Origin: Pseudomonadota bacterium
GTDB taxonomy: Bacteria > Pseudomonadota > Alphaproteobacteria > Rhizobiales > Beijerinckiaceae
Assembly (NCBI GenBank): GCA_023386155.1
Contig: JAEWKH010000017.1
Location: forward strand, 19,572 to 83,571
Length of the DNA: 64,000 nt
Reading direction: 5' to 3'
Position numbers and translations under genes: made by a program. Numbering within the stretch: the stretch's first letter is position 1; every line of letters starts with the position of its first letter. Below, one piece after another: positions 25,367 to 34,203 of the stretch. Below the pieces are notes generated by a model that worked only from the letters and a program-made list of their open reading frames with translations, had not been told where the DNA came from and did not search any database.

Positions 25367-27456
25367 TCGGCAGCGCCATAACGATTGCGGTTGCAATCCT
25401 GGGCTTCGCGGCTATCGCGCAGCAGACAGGCTCCGGCAACACCCAACCGCCTGCCGAATCGCCAACGGCGAACGGGCCGCAGACGCAGGTCGACGAGTCC
25501 GCTCTGCGCTATTTCGCATCTCAGGGCGACACCCGCCGCGTGAATGCGGAAATCGCACGATTGCGAGCGCTTTATCCCAATTGGACTCCCCCTAGCGACC
25601 TGTCGCAGCTCACGGGGGGCGCCGCGGCGCCCGACCCGCTCATCGAACGCCTGTGGAACCTCTATCGCGAGGACCGGATCGCCGAGGTTCGCGCAGCCAT
25701 CGCCGAACGCCAGTCCTCGGACGCGAACTGGAAGGCTCCCGAGGAGCTCGTTGCGGCATTGGATATGGCCGACGCGCGCCGACGCCTGACCAATGCGTCC
25801 GATATGGGCCAATGGCGTACCGTCCTGCAGGTGGCGACGGAAACGCCGGGCCTCCTGACCTGCGTGAACGTCGACGTGCTCTGGCGGGTGGCGGAAGCCT
25901 TTGTCCGCACGGACCAAGCGAACCGTGCCCGGGATGCCTACACCTATCTCCTGCAGAACTGCGCCAACCCGGGCGAGCGCCTGGCAACGCTTCAGAAGGC
26001 CCTCACCCTGCTTCCCGATGAGCAGGTGACAGCCCTGCTGCAATTCGAGCGCAAGACCGGCGAGACGCCGGACGATTTCAGCCCCATCCGGGACGAGCTG
26101 GCCCGTCGCCGGGTCGAGCGGGCCTCCCCCGACGGAAAGCTGACCGCATCGGCCGAGGATCTCGCCGCGGTCGAGCGACTGATCCGGAACACCAACGAGG
26201 CCGGCCCCGTCCTGACTCTCGGATGGTACAGTTACCACCACGGCAATCCGGCGCGGGCGCTCGAATTGTTCAAGACGGCTCTTGACCGCGACGGGGGCGT
26301 TAAAGCCGCTGAGGGATATGCCATGTCCCTGCGGGCGCTCGAACGGCTCTCGGATGCGGAAGCCTTCGCCTATGAATGGCGTGAGCGCGCGCCCGAGAAC
26401 ATGAAGATCTATCTCGACGTGGTGACGGCGCTCCTCAGCCAGGATCCGCCGCCTCGCCTCGAGCCGCAGGTGCTCGCCCGGATCGTCCCGGTCGTCACGG
26501 CCCAGCGCTTCTCGGACGCCGCTCAGGCCCTGGGCTGGTACTCCTACAACACGCAGCAGATCCGCACGGCGCGGGACTGGTTCCGCACGGCCCTGACTTG
26601 GAAGGCGGATGATGAAGCCTCCGCCTATGGATTGTCTCTGGCGCTTCAACGTCTGAACGATCGTCGCGGGTTCAACGCCTTGGTCGCCCAGTGGCGGAGC
26701 CGCTCGCAGCGCATCGCCGACCTGGCCGATGGGATCAACCCGGCCCCCGCACAGCAGCCTGCCGTCGCCCTGCCTCCTGTCGCACAGGTGCCCGCAGCGC
26801 AGCCCATCGAGAGCGCTCAACTGCCGGTGCAATCCCGTCAAGTCACCGTCCAGGAGATCGAGGCCGAGCCGACATTCTCCCGGACCGGAGACAATGTCCG
26901 CCGCAGGCAGGCGCAGGCCAGAACCACCCTCGGGCGCAATTGCGCCATGACGCGCAATCCCACCGGTTTGACAGCCGCCGCTGCCCTCACCCGTGGCTGG
27001 TGTCTCATGGAGATTAACCGCCCCCTGGAGGCCGTGGCCGCCTTCGATCACGCTATCGCCACTGGCAGCGGCCGCATCCGAGAGGAGGCGGCCTACGGCA
27101 AGTCCCTTGCCTATCTGCGAAAGAACCTGACATCCGAGGCGGCCGTCGCGGCCGCCGAGGTGCCGCAGACCCGCGAACGCCGGATGGAACTCGGCGCCTC
27201 GATCCTGACCCAGCGGGCCCTGGCGGCCTATCGCGACGAGCGCTATGTGGAAACCCTTCTCGCCTTGAGCGAGCGGGCCAGAATCGTACCGGAACAGAAC
27301 GACCTGCTCCTCATCCGCGGCTGGTCCTATTTCAAGCTCGGCCGCTACGCCGATGCGGAGAAGGTTTTCCGCGCCGTCCATCAAACAGGATACTCAGAGG
27401 AAGCCGCTGCGGGATTGAACGCCATCCATGAAGTCACCGGTCAGATGCGCTACTAG
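25357..27456 (+). CDS. Large periplasmic TPR protein of the cellulose operon (BcsK-like)
   Basis: 699 residues. A short hydrophobic signal (AITIAVAILGFAAIAQQ) is followed by tetratricopeptide-type helical repeats over most of the chain: ALRYFASQGDTRRVNAEIARLRALYPNW, LGWYSYHHGNPARALELFKTAL and the near-copy LGWYSYNTQQIRTARDWFRTAL, then RGWSYFKLGRYADAEKVFRAVH at the end. A Pro/Ala/Gln linker lies near residue 460. There is no beta-barrel segment like that of BcsC, so it is not a complete exporter. The alphaproteobacterial bcs operons with bcsN commonly carry such a TPR gene (called bcsK in some schemes). It probably forms the periplasmic scaffold for glucan export; the outer-membrane pore is not encoded here. 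Confidence 0.8.
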   Translation: MRLVGSAITIAVAILGFAAIAQQTGSGNTQPPAESPTANGPQTQVDESALRYFASQGDTRRVNAEIARLRALYPNWTPPSDLSQLTGGAAAPDPLIERLWNLYREDRIAEVRAAIAERQSSDANWKAPEELVAALDMADARRRLTNASDMGQWRTVLQVATETPGLLTCVNVDVLWRVAEAFVRTDQANRARDAYTYLLQNCANPGERLATLQKALTLLPDEQVTALLQFERKTGETPDDFSPIRDELARRRVERASPDGKLTASAEDLAAVERLIRNTNEAGPVLTLGWYSYHHGNPARALELFKTALDRDGGVKAAEGYAMSLRALERLSDAEAFAYEWRERAPENMKIYLDVVTALLSQDPPPRLEPQVLARIVPVVTAQRFSDAAQALGWYSYNTQQIRTARDWFRTALTWKADDEASAYGLSLALQRLNDRRGFNALVAQWRSRSQRIADLADGINPAPAQQPAVALPPVAQVPAAQPIESAQLPVQSRQVTVQEIEAEPTFSRTGDNVRRRQAQARTTLGRNCAMTRNPTGLTAAAALTRGWCLMEINRPLEAVAAFDHAIATGSGRIREEAAYGKSLAYLRKNLTSEAAVAAAEVPQTRERRMELGASILTQRALAAYRDERYVETLLALSERARIVPEQNDLLLIRGWSYFKLGRYADAEKVFRAVHQTGYSEEAAAGLNAIHEVTGQMRY

Positions 27457-27462
27457 AGCTGC

Positions 27463-27596
27463 TTCCACTTGCGTGGAATCGGCCCTCTTCTTTGTTGTGC
27501 CGCATTTTTTGACGGCGAACCGGATCCACTTCGCCGAGAAATGCTCTAGCGCATCGTGCGAAAAAGTGGACCCGGTTTTTCGCGCCAACGATGCGC
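27463..27596. repeat. Nested-palindrome intergenic repeat element
   Basis: The gap between the cellulose and chemosensory operons contains three inverted repeats: TTCCAC-TTGC-GTGGAA (27463-27478), GCGCATCGT (27549-27557) with ACGATGCGC (27588-27596), and inside it GCGAAAAA (27558-27565) with TTTTTCGC (27576-27583). The last two form one continuous 17-base-pair hairpin. Text of this kind (gcatcgtgcgaaaaagtgga...) is familiar as a dispersed repeat in Methylobacteriaceae and related genomes. It may also end the bcs transcript. No second copy was noticed in the window. Confidence 0.65.
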
Positions 27597-27723
27597 CGCT
27601 TAAGGGAAAGAGCATCGTGAGGACCTGGAAGGCCGGGCACAAGCGGTTGCCAGCCCAAGCTTTGTGCCTATGTAATGATCGGATGGGCTTCAGCTCGCTT
27701 CCTCGCCTTCTCGACCCGAATCC

Positions 27724-28230
27724 ATGACCAGCTTGCAGATCATCGTGTTCGACGTGTGCGGCACCACCTGTGCCTTGCACCGGACCACCGTGCGCGAGTT
27801 TCTGCCTCTGCCGCGCCTGTGGCGCCCGCCGGCCCTGCCCCGCCCCGTGGCGGGCTTCTTCAACCTAGGCGGCCAAGCGATTCCTGTCCTTCGGCTCGAT
27901 GTGCTGTTCGGCCTTGAGCGGATCGAGGACAGCGCCGAGGCTGAGCTCTATCGGCATTTGATCCTCATCGACCGCTTCGGCGCGCCGGGAATGTCCGCGC
28001 TCCTGGTCGACCGGGTTCTCGACGTTGCGGGCGTGGAGCCGTCGCGGCTTTCCCCCGTCGGCCAAGAAGGCTCCCTGAACGGCTGCGTCGAGGCGGAAAT
28101 CGCGTGGGACGGCCGCCTCGTCCACCTGCTTTCAATCGAGCGCATTCTCCTCGCCGAGGAGCAGCAGGCTCTGGCGGAACTCGGACGCCAGGCCCAGAAC
28201 CGGCTCCGCGAATGGGCGGACCGGGCCTGA
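27724..28230 (+). CDS. CheW-like coupling protein (first of two)
   Basis: 168-residue single CheW domain: LQIIVFDVCGTTCALHRTTV, GFFNLGGQAIPVLRLDVLFGL (the inserted hydrophobic core typical of CheW), LLVDRVLDVAGVE and a closing helix LAELGRQAQNRLREW. It should couple the receptor to the hybrid CheA encoded downstream. Corresponds in place and type to WspB. The stop overlaps the cheR start as TGATG. Confidence 0.88.
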   Translation: MTSLQIIVFDVCGTTCALHRTTVREFLPLPRLWRPPALPRPVAGFFNLGGQAIPVLRLDVLFGLERIEDSAEAELYRHLILIDRFGAPGMSALLVDRVLDVAGVEPSRLSPVGQEGSLNGCVEAEIAWDGRLVHLLSIERILLAEEQQALAELGRQAQNRLREWADRA

Positions 28231-29672
28231 TGGCCGAGCGCGCCACCGTCATCCCGCTGATCGATGCCGGCTTTCATGAACTGAAAAGCCGCATCATCGA
28301 ACGCACGGGTCATTTCTACTATCAGGACAAGGACGAACTGCTTTGGGAGCGCGTCCGCAAACGCCTGCGCGCGACGGGGATTCCCGATTCGCGCCAATAC
28401 CTGAACCTCTTGGACGATGCGATTTCGGGTCCTGCCGAATGGGGCAAGCTGGAGACCGAAATCACCATCGGCGAGACCTTCTTCTTCCGCTATGCGGAGC
28501 AGTTCGCGGCCCTGCGCGACACGATCCTGCCCGAAATCATCGAGCGAAAGAGCGCCACGCGACGGTTGCGGATCTGGAGCGCAGGATGCTCGACGGGAGC
28601 GGAGCCCTATTCCCTCGCCATCCTTGTGAACGAGATTCTCGGAGAGCGCCTCGAAACATGGCGTGTCGGCATCGTCGGCACGGACATCAACGACAGCTTC
28701 CTCGAGCTTGCCAGGCAGGCGCAATTTGGGAAGTGGGCGCTCCGGTCCATGCCGGCCGACGAGAAGGAGCGCTATTTCCTGAGCTCGGGAAAGGACCAGT
28801 GGCAGGTCCGGCCCGAGTTCCGCTCTCTGGTCCGCTTCGAAAAGCACAATCTCCTGAGCCTTCTCGATGGCACCTCGCCGCTTGAGCTCACCGAGTTCGA
28901 CCTGATCCTCTGCCGCAATGTCCTGATCTACTTTCACCCCGAGACCGTGCTCCGGATCGTCGAAGCCCTGCGCGATCGCCTTGCGGAGGAAGGCTGGATG
29001 CTGCTGGGGCATGCAGAGCCCAATCCTGCCTTCTCGGCTCTGATGCAGACCCTGAACCTGCCAGGAACCGTGGCCTACCGGCCGGGTTCAGGGGAGGTGC
29101 TTCCTTCGGCGCTGGCGCTCGATCGACCCAAGCCGGGCCTGAAGGATTGGGTGCCGCTGCTGCCGGCTCCGGCACCAGTCAGGGAGGTTGAACGGCAAGC
29201 GCCCCCACCTTCCGCCGAGATTTCATTCAGGCTCCCGGCCGCCCCCACCCCTCAGGCGCCGGATGTCCTGCTGGACGGGATCAGGGCGCAGGCCAATAGC
29301 GGCGATTTCGCCGCCGCCGTTGCCCTCTGTCAGGAAGCCCTTGCCGTCCAGCCCCTGAACGCGGCCCTTCACTTTTACCATGGCCTGACCCTGCAGGCGC
29401 TCGGACGGCCCGGTGAGGCCGAGAGTAGCTTCCTAAAGAGCATCTATCTCGATAAAAGCTTTGCCATGGCTCATTACCACCTCGGATTGCTGCTGCTCGC
29501 GGAAAGGCGCTCCGGTCCCGGCCGGCGCGCCCTGACCAATGCGGCCCGCATAGCGGCGGCAATGCCTGACGACCGCCTGCTCGACGAGGCGGACGGCCTC
29601 ACCGCCCTGGATCTGCGTAACCTGGTCCGCATCCATCTCGACGCGGCCATGCCGTCCAAGCGCCGGAGCTGA
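28230..29672 (+). CDS. CheR-type receptor methyltransferase with C-terminal TPRs (WspC-like)
   Basis: 480 residues. N-terminal CheR helical domain followed by the SAM-binding domain: ETFFFRYAEQF, IWSAGCSTGAEPYSLAI (motif I, about residue 115), VGTDINDSFLELAR and DLILCRNVLIYFHP (about residue 227). A Pro-rich linker leads to TPR helices (residues about 350-440; ALHFYHGLTLQALGRPGEAESSFLKSIYLD). It methylates receptor glutamates. The C-terminal TPR is diagnostic of Wsp/alternative-function systems and may replace the receptor C-terminal tether, since the receptor here lacks an NWETF-type tail. ATG overlaps the preceding stop (TGATG). Confidence 0.92.
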   Translation: MAERATVIPLIDAGFHELKSRIIERTGHFYYQDKDELLWERVRKRLRATGIPDSRQYLNLLDDAISGPAEWGKLETEITIGETFFFRYAEQFAALRDTILPEIIERKSATRRLRIWSAGCSTGAEPYSLAILVNEILGERLETWRVGIVGTDINDSFLELARQAQFGKWALRSMPADEKERYFLSSGKDQWQVRPEFRSLVRFEKHNLLSLLDGTSPLELTEFDLILCRNVLIYFHPETVLRIVEALRDRLAEEGWMLLGHAEPNPAFSALMQTLNLPGTVAYRPGSGEVLPSALALDRPKPGLKDWVPLLPAPAPVREVERQAPPPSAEISFRLPAAPTPQAPDVLLDGIRAQANSGDFAAAVALCQEALAVQPLNAALHFYHGLTLQALGRPGEAESSFLKSIYLDKSFAMAHYHLGLLLLAERRSGPGRRALTNAARIAAAMPDDRLLDEADGLTALDLRNLVRIHLDAAMPSKRRS

Positions 29673-29674
29673 CC

Positions 29675-30274
29675 ATGGTGAAATCGGTTCGCCGCACGCT
29701 GAGGCAGATGGAACGGACCCGCGTTCGCTCCGCAGAGGAACGCATGCAGCAGATCCTCGACGAGCGCGCGGAACGTCTCGCAGCCCGTCAGACTGAGGCG
29801 TCGGCTCCGGCGGCAGCTCTGCCACGCGCTCTGGTTTGCGGCGCGGGCCACGAGCGCTTCGGCCTGCGGATCGAGGTCGTGGCGGAGGTCCTTCCGCCCC
29901 AAAACTGCATGCCCGTTCCCGATGGGCCGCCTGCCCTGATCGGCCTGTTCGGGCGGGGCGGGCGGCTGGTAAGCGTGATCGATCTCGCCCTCGCGCTGGG
30001 CCTCGAGCCCTCCTCGTCGGATAACGAAGGCCAGCACTTCGTCCTGCTGCGGCGGGATCAGCCGCAGGTGGCGCTGAGGGTCGAGCGCGCCTATGAGGTC
30101 GCGGACATTCTGCCTCTGACGGGCGAGGAGGCCACTGGTTTCCGCAATGATGCCGTCATCGGCTATGGCAAGGTTCAAACCGGCCCTGCCGACCACGACG
30201 AAACGCTCTCTCTTCTCGATACCGAACGCCTCCTGCGTCCCTTCCTGCCAACTTCTACAGTTCCTGGAGTCTGA
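29675..30274 (+). CDS. CheW-like coupling protein (second, WspD-like)
   Basis: 199 residues: a basic N-terminal helical extension of about 48 residues (RRTLRQMERTRVRSAEERMQ) and then a CheW domain (ALVCGAGHERFGLRIEVVAEVLPPQN, PPALIGLFGRGGRLVSVIDLALALGL, VALRVERAYEVADILPL). The extension resembles that of WspD. It starts two bases after the cheR stop. Two CheW paralogues with one receptor are characteristic of Wsp and Che3 systems. Confidence 0.87.
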   Translation: MVKSVRRTLRQMERTRVRSAEERMQQILDERAERLAARQTEASAPAAALPRALVCGAGHERFGLRIEVVAEVLPPQNCMPVPDGPPALIGLFGRGGRLVSVIDLALALGLEPSSSDNEGQHFVLLRRDQPQVALRVERAYEVADILPLTGEEATGFRNDAVIGYGKVQTGPADHDETLSLLDTERLLRPFLPTSTVPGV

Positions 30275-30275
30275 C

Positions 30276-31949
30276 GTGACGATCTCGATCGCCAACCGCA
30301 TTCTTCTCGGCTTCGCCGTCATCGTCGCATTGATGATCGGCCTCGGCGTCTATGCCATCAACCAGCTCGACGACGTCCGGCGATCGACGGAGACGATCGT
30401 GACACGCGATCTGGCCCTGATGCGTCAGATCGAGGAGCTGAGCGACATGCAGAATGAGATGCGGGGCGTGCGGGAGGAAATGCTCTCCCGCTTCTTCCTG
30501 CGCTCACTCGGCCAGCAGGCTCCCAGCAACGACCTGGTCCGCTCCTGGGAACAGCAGGCCGCCGCGACCGAAGCCTCGATAGCGCAGGCTATTGCAACGG
30601 TCAGCGACTTTGCCGCGCAGTCGGTCACGGCGCAGAGGGCGGAGGCCTGGCGGCGCATTAACGAGCTTCTCAATCGCGCCAGCGGAGACCTGCGGCAGCT
30701 TCGCTCCTCGACCGAACGGCAATTTGCGGCACAGCAGAGCAATGACCTTGCAGCCGTCGCAGCCACCCAGAATGCCCTGAATGCCAGCCGCGAATCCTGG
30801 AACAGGAACCTGGTGCAAGCCCGCAGCGTCCTGGGCGAGGCCATCACAATCGGGCAGCGGCGGATCAGTGAGGTCTACGAGCAGAGCCGGATGTCGATCA
30901 TTCTGGCGGTGGCCGTCGCTGCGCTTCTGAGCGTCCTGATCACCTATGCCCTGCGCTCCTCCATCACGGGCCCCCTCGGCACCTTCATGAGCTTTGTCGA
31001 GAGGATCGGGCGCGGCGAGCTCGGGGGCCAGATGGCCGTGACCGGCAAGGACGAGATCGGCCATCTCGGCGCGACCCTCAATTCCATGGTCGAGGGCCTG
31101 CGCCAACTCGCGCAACAGAGCCGCGAGGCGACCGAGGACCTGAATGCCGCAGCGGCGGAAATCCGCGCTTCCACCCAGGAACAGGCTGCCTCTGTCGAGG
31201 AACAATTGGCCGCCGTCCAGGAGACCGCCGCGACCGTGGACGAGATCACCCATTCAGGCACGCAGATCGGAAAACGTGCTCAGGAAGTCATCGCATCGGC
31301 CCAGGCGGCGGCGCAGACCAGCATGTCGGGTTTGCAGGCCGTCGAGGAAACCGCGCGCGCCATGGATGCCATCCGCGAGCAGGCGGAGGCTGTGGCGGAA
31401 AACATCGTCGCCCTGAGCGAGAAGACACAGGCGGTCGGCGAGATCATCGCGTCGGTCAATGACATTTCCGAGCGCACGCATCTTCTCGCCCTCAACGCCG
31501 CCATCGAGGCCGCCGCGGCCGGCGAGAACGGCCGCAGCTTCGCGGTTGTGGCTTCCGAGATGAAGACGCTTGCCGATCAGGCGAAGGATGCGACGCTTCA
31601 GGTGCGTTCGATCCTGGGCGACATCCAGCGCGGCATCAACTCGTCCGTGATGCTCACCGAAGAGGCCGTGAAGCGCGTTGCCGCCGGCAAGGAGCGAACG
31701 GACATCACCCAGCAGACCATCACCGGCATCTCTGGCCAGATCCAGGAAAGCGTCCAGACCTTCCAGCAGATCATCGCCTCGACCAACCAGCAGCAGCTCG
31801 GCATCGAGCAGGTGATGGGCGCCCTCCAGAACATCCGCCAAGCGAGCCAGCAGACGGCCGCCGGCACCCGACAGCTCGATTCGGCAGCCGCCAATCTGTC
31901 CAGCCTTGCGCAACAGCTACTCGGCCTCGCCGAGCGCTATCGCCTGTAA
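30276..31949 (+). CDS. Methyl-accepting chemotaxis protein (receptor)
   Basis: 557-residue transducer. Membrane helix 1 about residues 6-30 (LLGFAVIVALMIGLGVYAI), a roughly 175-residue all-helical periplasmic part resembling a four-helix bundle, membrane helix 2 about 206-225 (SIILAVAVAALLSVLITYAL), HAMP (SSITGPLGTFMSFVERIGRG) and a long cytoplasmic signalling coiled coil with tip ISERTHLLALNAAIEAAAAG near residue 398. No C-terminal CheR/CheB tether pentapeptide; the chain ends LLGLAERYRL. GTG at 30276 has GGAG six bases upstream and follows the cheW stop by one base. WspA-like in place and architecture; the ligand is unknown. Confidence 0.93.
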   Translation: MTISIANRILLGFAVIVALMIGLGVYAINQLDDVRRSTETIVTRDLALMRQIEELSDMQNEMRGVREEMLSRFFLRSLGQQAPSNDLVRSWEQQAAATEASIAQAIATVSDFAAQSVTAQRAEAWRRINELLNRASGDLRQLRSSTERQFAAQQSNDLAAVAATQNALNASRESWNRNLVQARSVLGEAITIGQRRISEVYEQSRMSIILAVAVAALLSVLITYALRSSITGPLGTFMSFVERIGRGELGGQMAVTGKDEIGHLGATLNSMVEGLRQLAQQSREATEDLNAAAAEIRASTQEQAASVEEQLAAVQETAATVDEITHSGTQIGKRAQEVIASAQAAAQTSMSGLQAVEETARAMDAIREQAEAVAENIVALSEKTQAVGEIIASVNDISERTHLLALNAAIEAAAAGENGRSFAVVASEMKTLADQAKDATLQVRSILGDIQRGINSSVMLTEEAVKRVAAGKERTDITQQTITGISGQIQESVQTFQQIIASTNQQQLGIEQVMGALQNIRQASQQTAAGTRQLDSAAANLSSLAQQLLGLAERYRL

Positions 31950-31976
31950 GCGGCTGGCGATGAGGACGCAGGTCTC

Positions 31977-34193
31977 GTGACCGATATTCGCAAGCAGCTG
32001 CTGGCAGCCTTCGAGGCGGAGCATCGGGAGCATCTTCAGGCGATCCGGTCGGCGCTCGACCATGCGGCCCGAGACGGGATCGACCTGACGGATGTCTTTC
32101 GTCGGGCGCATAGCCTCAAGGGAGCCGCCCGCGCCGTCGACCTGCCGGCCGTGGAGGAGGTCGCGCACCAGCTCGAAGCGCTCTTCTCCCAGGTGCTCGA
32201 CGGGCAGCAATCCCTGGACGCCCCCACTGTCGCGATGGTGCGGCAAGATCTCGACCTCATCGAGGATCTCGTCGCAAATGTCCTGACATCCCCGGAACCG
32301 CAGTCGCCTCCGGCCACTGCGTCGGCGCCTGTGCCGCCCAAACAGGAACCGGCTGTTCCGAAGACGGATGCGCCTGTCGCCGCCGATACCGGCCCGGGAT
32401 CCTATCTTCGCGTTTCCGCCGAGCAGATGGAAGAATTGTCGGATTCCATGCATCAGCTCCTGGCGGAGCTGCAATCCGACGAGGGCATCGACGACACGCT
32501 GCGGCAGATCGAGCTTGAAATCCGGGGCCTGAGGAGAAGCTGGGACCAGCTTCATGCGCAGATCAACGCCTCGAATCCGGCGCAGACTAGCCCTGTGGAA
32601 ATCCGCGCGCGTAACAGCCCATCGGTCGCTCCGCGCCTGCGCGATTTCGATCAGAGCCTGAAAGCCCTGTTTCGCAGACTCTCCGCCCTGTCCCGGGACA
32701 GGAGGCAATCCCGCTGGTCCATCGAGCAGGCATCGCGCCAGGTCCGCGACAACATCGACCGGGTATCCCTCGTCTCCGCGGAAACGGTGTTCGGCGGCTT
32801 CGGCCATATGGTGCGCGAGATCGCCCGCGAGGGCGGGCGCGACGTGCATGTGCGCAGCGTCGGCCTCGACATCCAGGCCGACCGGCAGGTGCTTCAGGCC
32901 CTCAAGGATCCCGTGATGCATCTCCTGCGAAACGCGGTGAGTCACGGAACCGAACCGCCGGAGGAGCGCCTTGCCAAGGGCAAGCCGGGGCGAGCCGAAG
33001 TGACCCTGGAACTGACCTCCCGCGGCGGGCGTCTGGTGATCAGCATTCGCGACGACGGACGCGGACCCGATCTCGCGCGGATCGAGCAGGTCGCCGTCGA
33101 ACGCGGGCTGTTGCAGCCGAGAAGGCCGGACCACCCGCCGCCGATGATGGACCAGCTGCTGCCCCTCGTCTTCACGCCCGGCTTCTCGACCGCCGGTGAG
33201 GTCGACCGGTTGGCAGGCAGAGGCATGGGCCTTTCCGTGGTCGCGGAAACCGTCCGCAAGCTGCAGGGCTCGGTTCTGCTGCGACCGCGATTCCCCCATG
33301 GAACGGAGGTTTTGCTGAACGTGCCCTTCACGGCGGCGCGCCAGCCACTGCTCCTGCTGGAGGCAGAGGAGCGCATGTTCGGCCTGCCCTCCCATGCGGT
33401 GGAGCGCCTCCTGCGCCTTCCCGCCGCAACGCTGGAAAATGTGGAAGGCCGTCCCACGGCACGGATCGAGATCGGGGGGCAGGACGTTGTCGTTCCAGTC
33501 GTCGCCCTCGCAGCCCTGACAGGATCCCCGAATGCCCCCCTTCCCGCCGAGGCAGGACACGTGAAGGCCGTGCTCGTCCGTCACGGCTCCCGCACCTGCG
33601 CGCTCGCCGTCAACGCGTTCCACGATGTCCGCACGATGCTGGTCAGCGATGGGCAGGCCATCGGCCTGGGCGAGCTGGTCTCGGGCACCGTTCTCCTGGA
33701 GAACGAGTTGCCGGCCCTCGTGCTGAGCCCCGACAAGCTGGTCGAGCAGTGGATCAGGAACGAAGGAACGCTTGCGGCCGGAGCCCTGGGGCTCACCCGA
33801 TGGGCTCCGGAGGAAGGACTGCGGGCGAGGACCATCCTCGTGGTCGACGATTCCATCACAACCCGGACCCTCGAGAAGAGCATCCTGGAAGCGCAGGGCT
33901 ACGAGGTCCTCCTCAGCGTCGACGGCATCGACGCCCTTCACGTGCTCCGCTCCGGCGAGGCCATTGTCGATCTCGTCATCGCCGACGTGGAAATGCCGCG
34001 CATGGACGGCTTCGGCCTGCTGCAGGCGATCAAGAACGATCCACGGCTTTCCGCCCTGCCGGTCATCCTCATGACCTCGCGCGCCGACCCGGAGGACGTG
34101 CGCAAGGGGCTCGACCTGGGCGCGAGCGCCTATATCACCAAGCAGAAGTTCGATCAGCGCGAACTGCTGGCGACGATCGGCCAGGTGTTATGA
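31977..34193 (+). CDS. Hybrid CheA histidine kinase with C-terminal receiver (WspE/CheA3-like)
   Basis: 738 residues. Domain order: HPt with phospho-acceptor His45 in FRRAHSLKGAARAVDLP, a linker, dimerisation helices (residues about 215-280), ATPase with N-box HLLRNAVSHGTEPPEER (about 318), G boxes DDGRGPD and GRGMGLSVV, a CheW-like domain (PLLLLEAEERMFGLPSHAVERL), and a receiver from about residue 620 (ILVVDDSITTRTLEKSILEA) with phospho-acceptor Asp670 in IADVEMPRMDGFG. The fused receiver is the mark of WspE and CheA3 kinases and provides an internal phosphate sink. GTG 31977 follows a purine-rich site (GCAGGT). Partners are the two CheW proteins and the receptor upstream. Confidence 0.94.
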   Translation: MTDIRKQLLAAFEAEHREHLQAIRSALDHAARDGIDLTDVFRRAHSLKGAARAVDLPAVEEVAHQLEALFSQVLDGQQSLDAPTVAMVRQDLDLIEDLVANVLTSPEPQSPPATASAPVPPKQEPAVPKTDAPVAADTGPGSYLRVSAEQMEELSDSMHQLLAELQSDEGIDDTLRQIELEIRGLRRSWDQLHAQINASNPAQTSPVEIRARNSPSVAPRLRDFDQSLKALFRRLSALSRDRRQSRWSIEQASRQVRDNIDRVSLVSAETVFGGFGHMVREIAREGGRDVHVRSVGLDIQADRQVLQALKDPVMHLLRNAVSHGTEPPEERLAKGKPGRAEVTLELTSRGGRLVISIRDDGRGPDLARIEQVAVERGLLQPRRPDHPPPMMDQLLPLVFTPGFSTAGEVDRLAGRGMGLSVVAETVRKLQGSVLLRPRFPHGTEVLLNVPFTAARQPLLLLEAEERMFGLPSHAVERLLRLPAATLENVEGRPTARIEIGGQDVVVPVVALAALTGSPNAPLPAEAGHVKAVLVRHGSRTCALAVNAFHDVRTMLVSDGQAIGLGELVSGTVLLENELPALVLSPDKLVEQWIRNEGTLAAGALGLTRWAPEEGLRARTILVVDDSITTRTLEKSILEAQGYEVLLSVDGIDALHVLRSGEAIVDLVIADVEMPRMDGFGLLQAIKNDPRLSALPVILMTSRADPEDVRKGLDLGASAYITKQKFDQRELLATIGQVL

Positions 34194-34203
34194 GTTTCAT
34201 GCG

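Noticed and set aside
25357..27456. Calling the TPR gene bcsC
   Set aside because: No C-terminal beta-barrel region is visible and the chain is shorter than BcsC, which is over 1100 residues.
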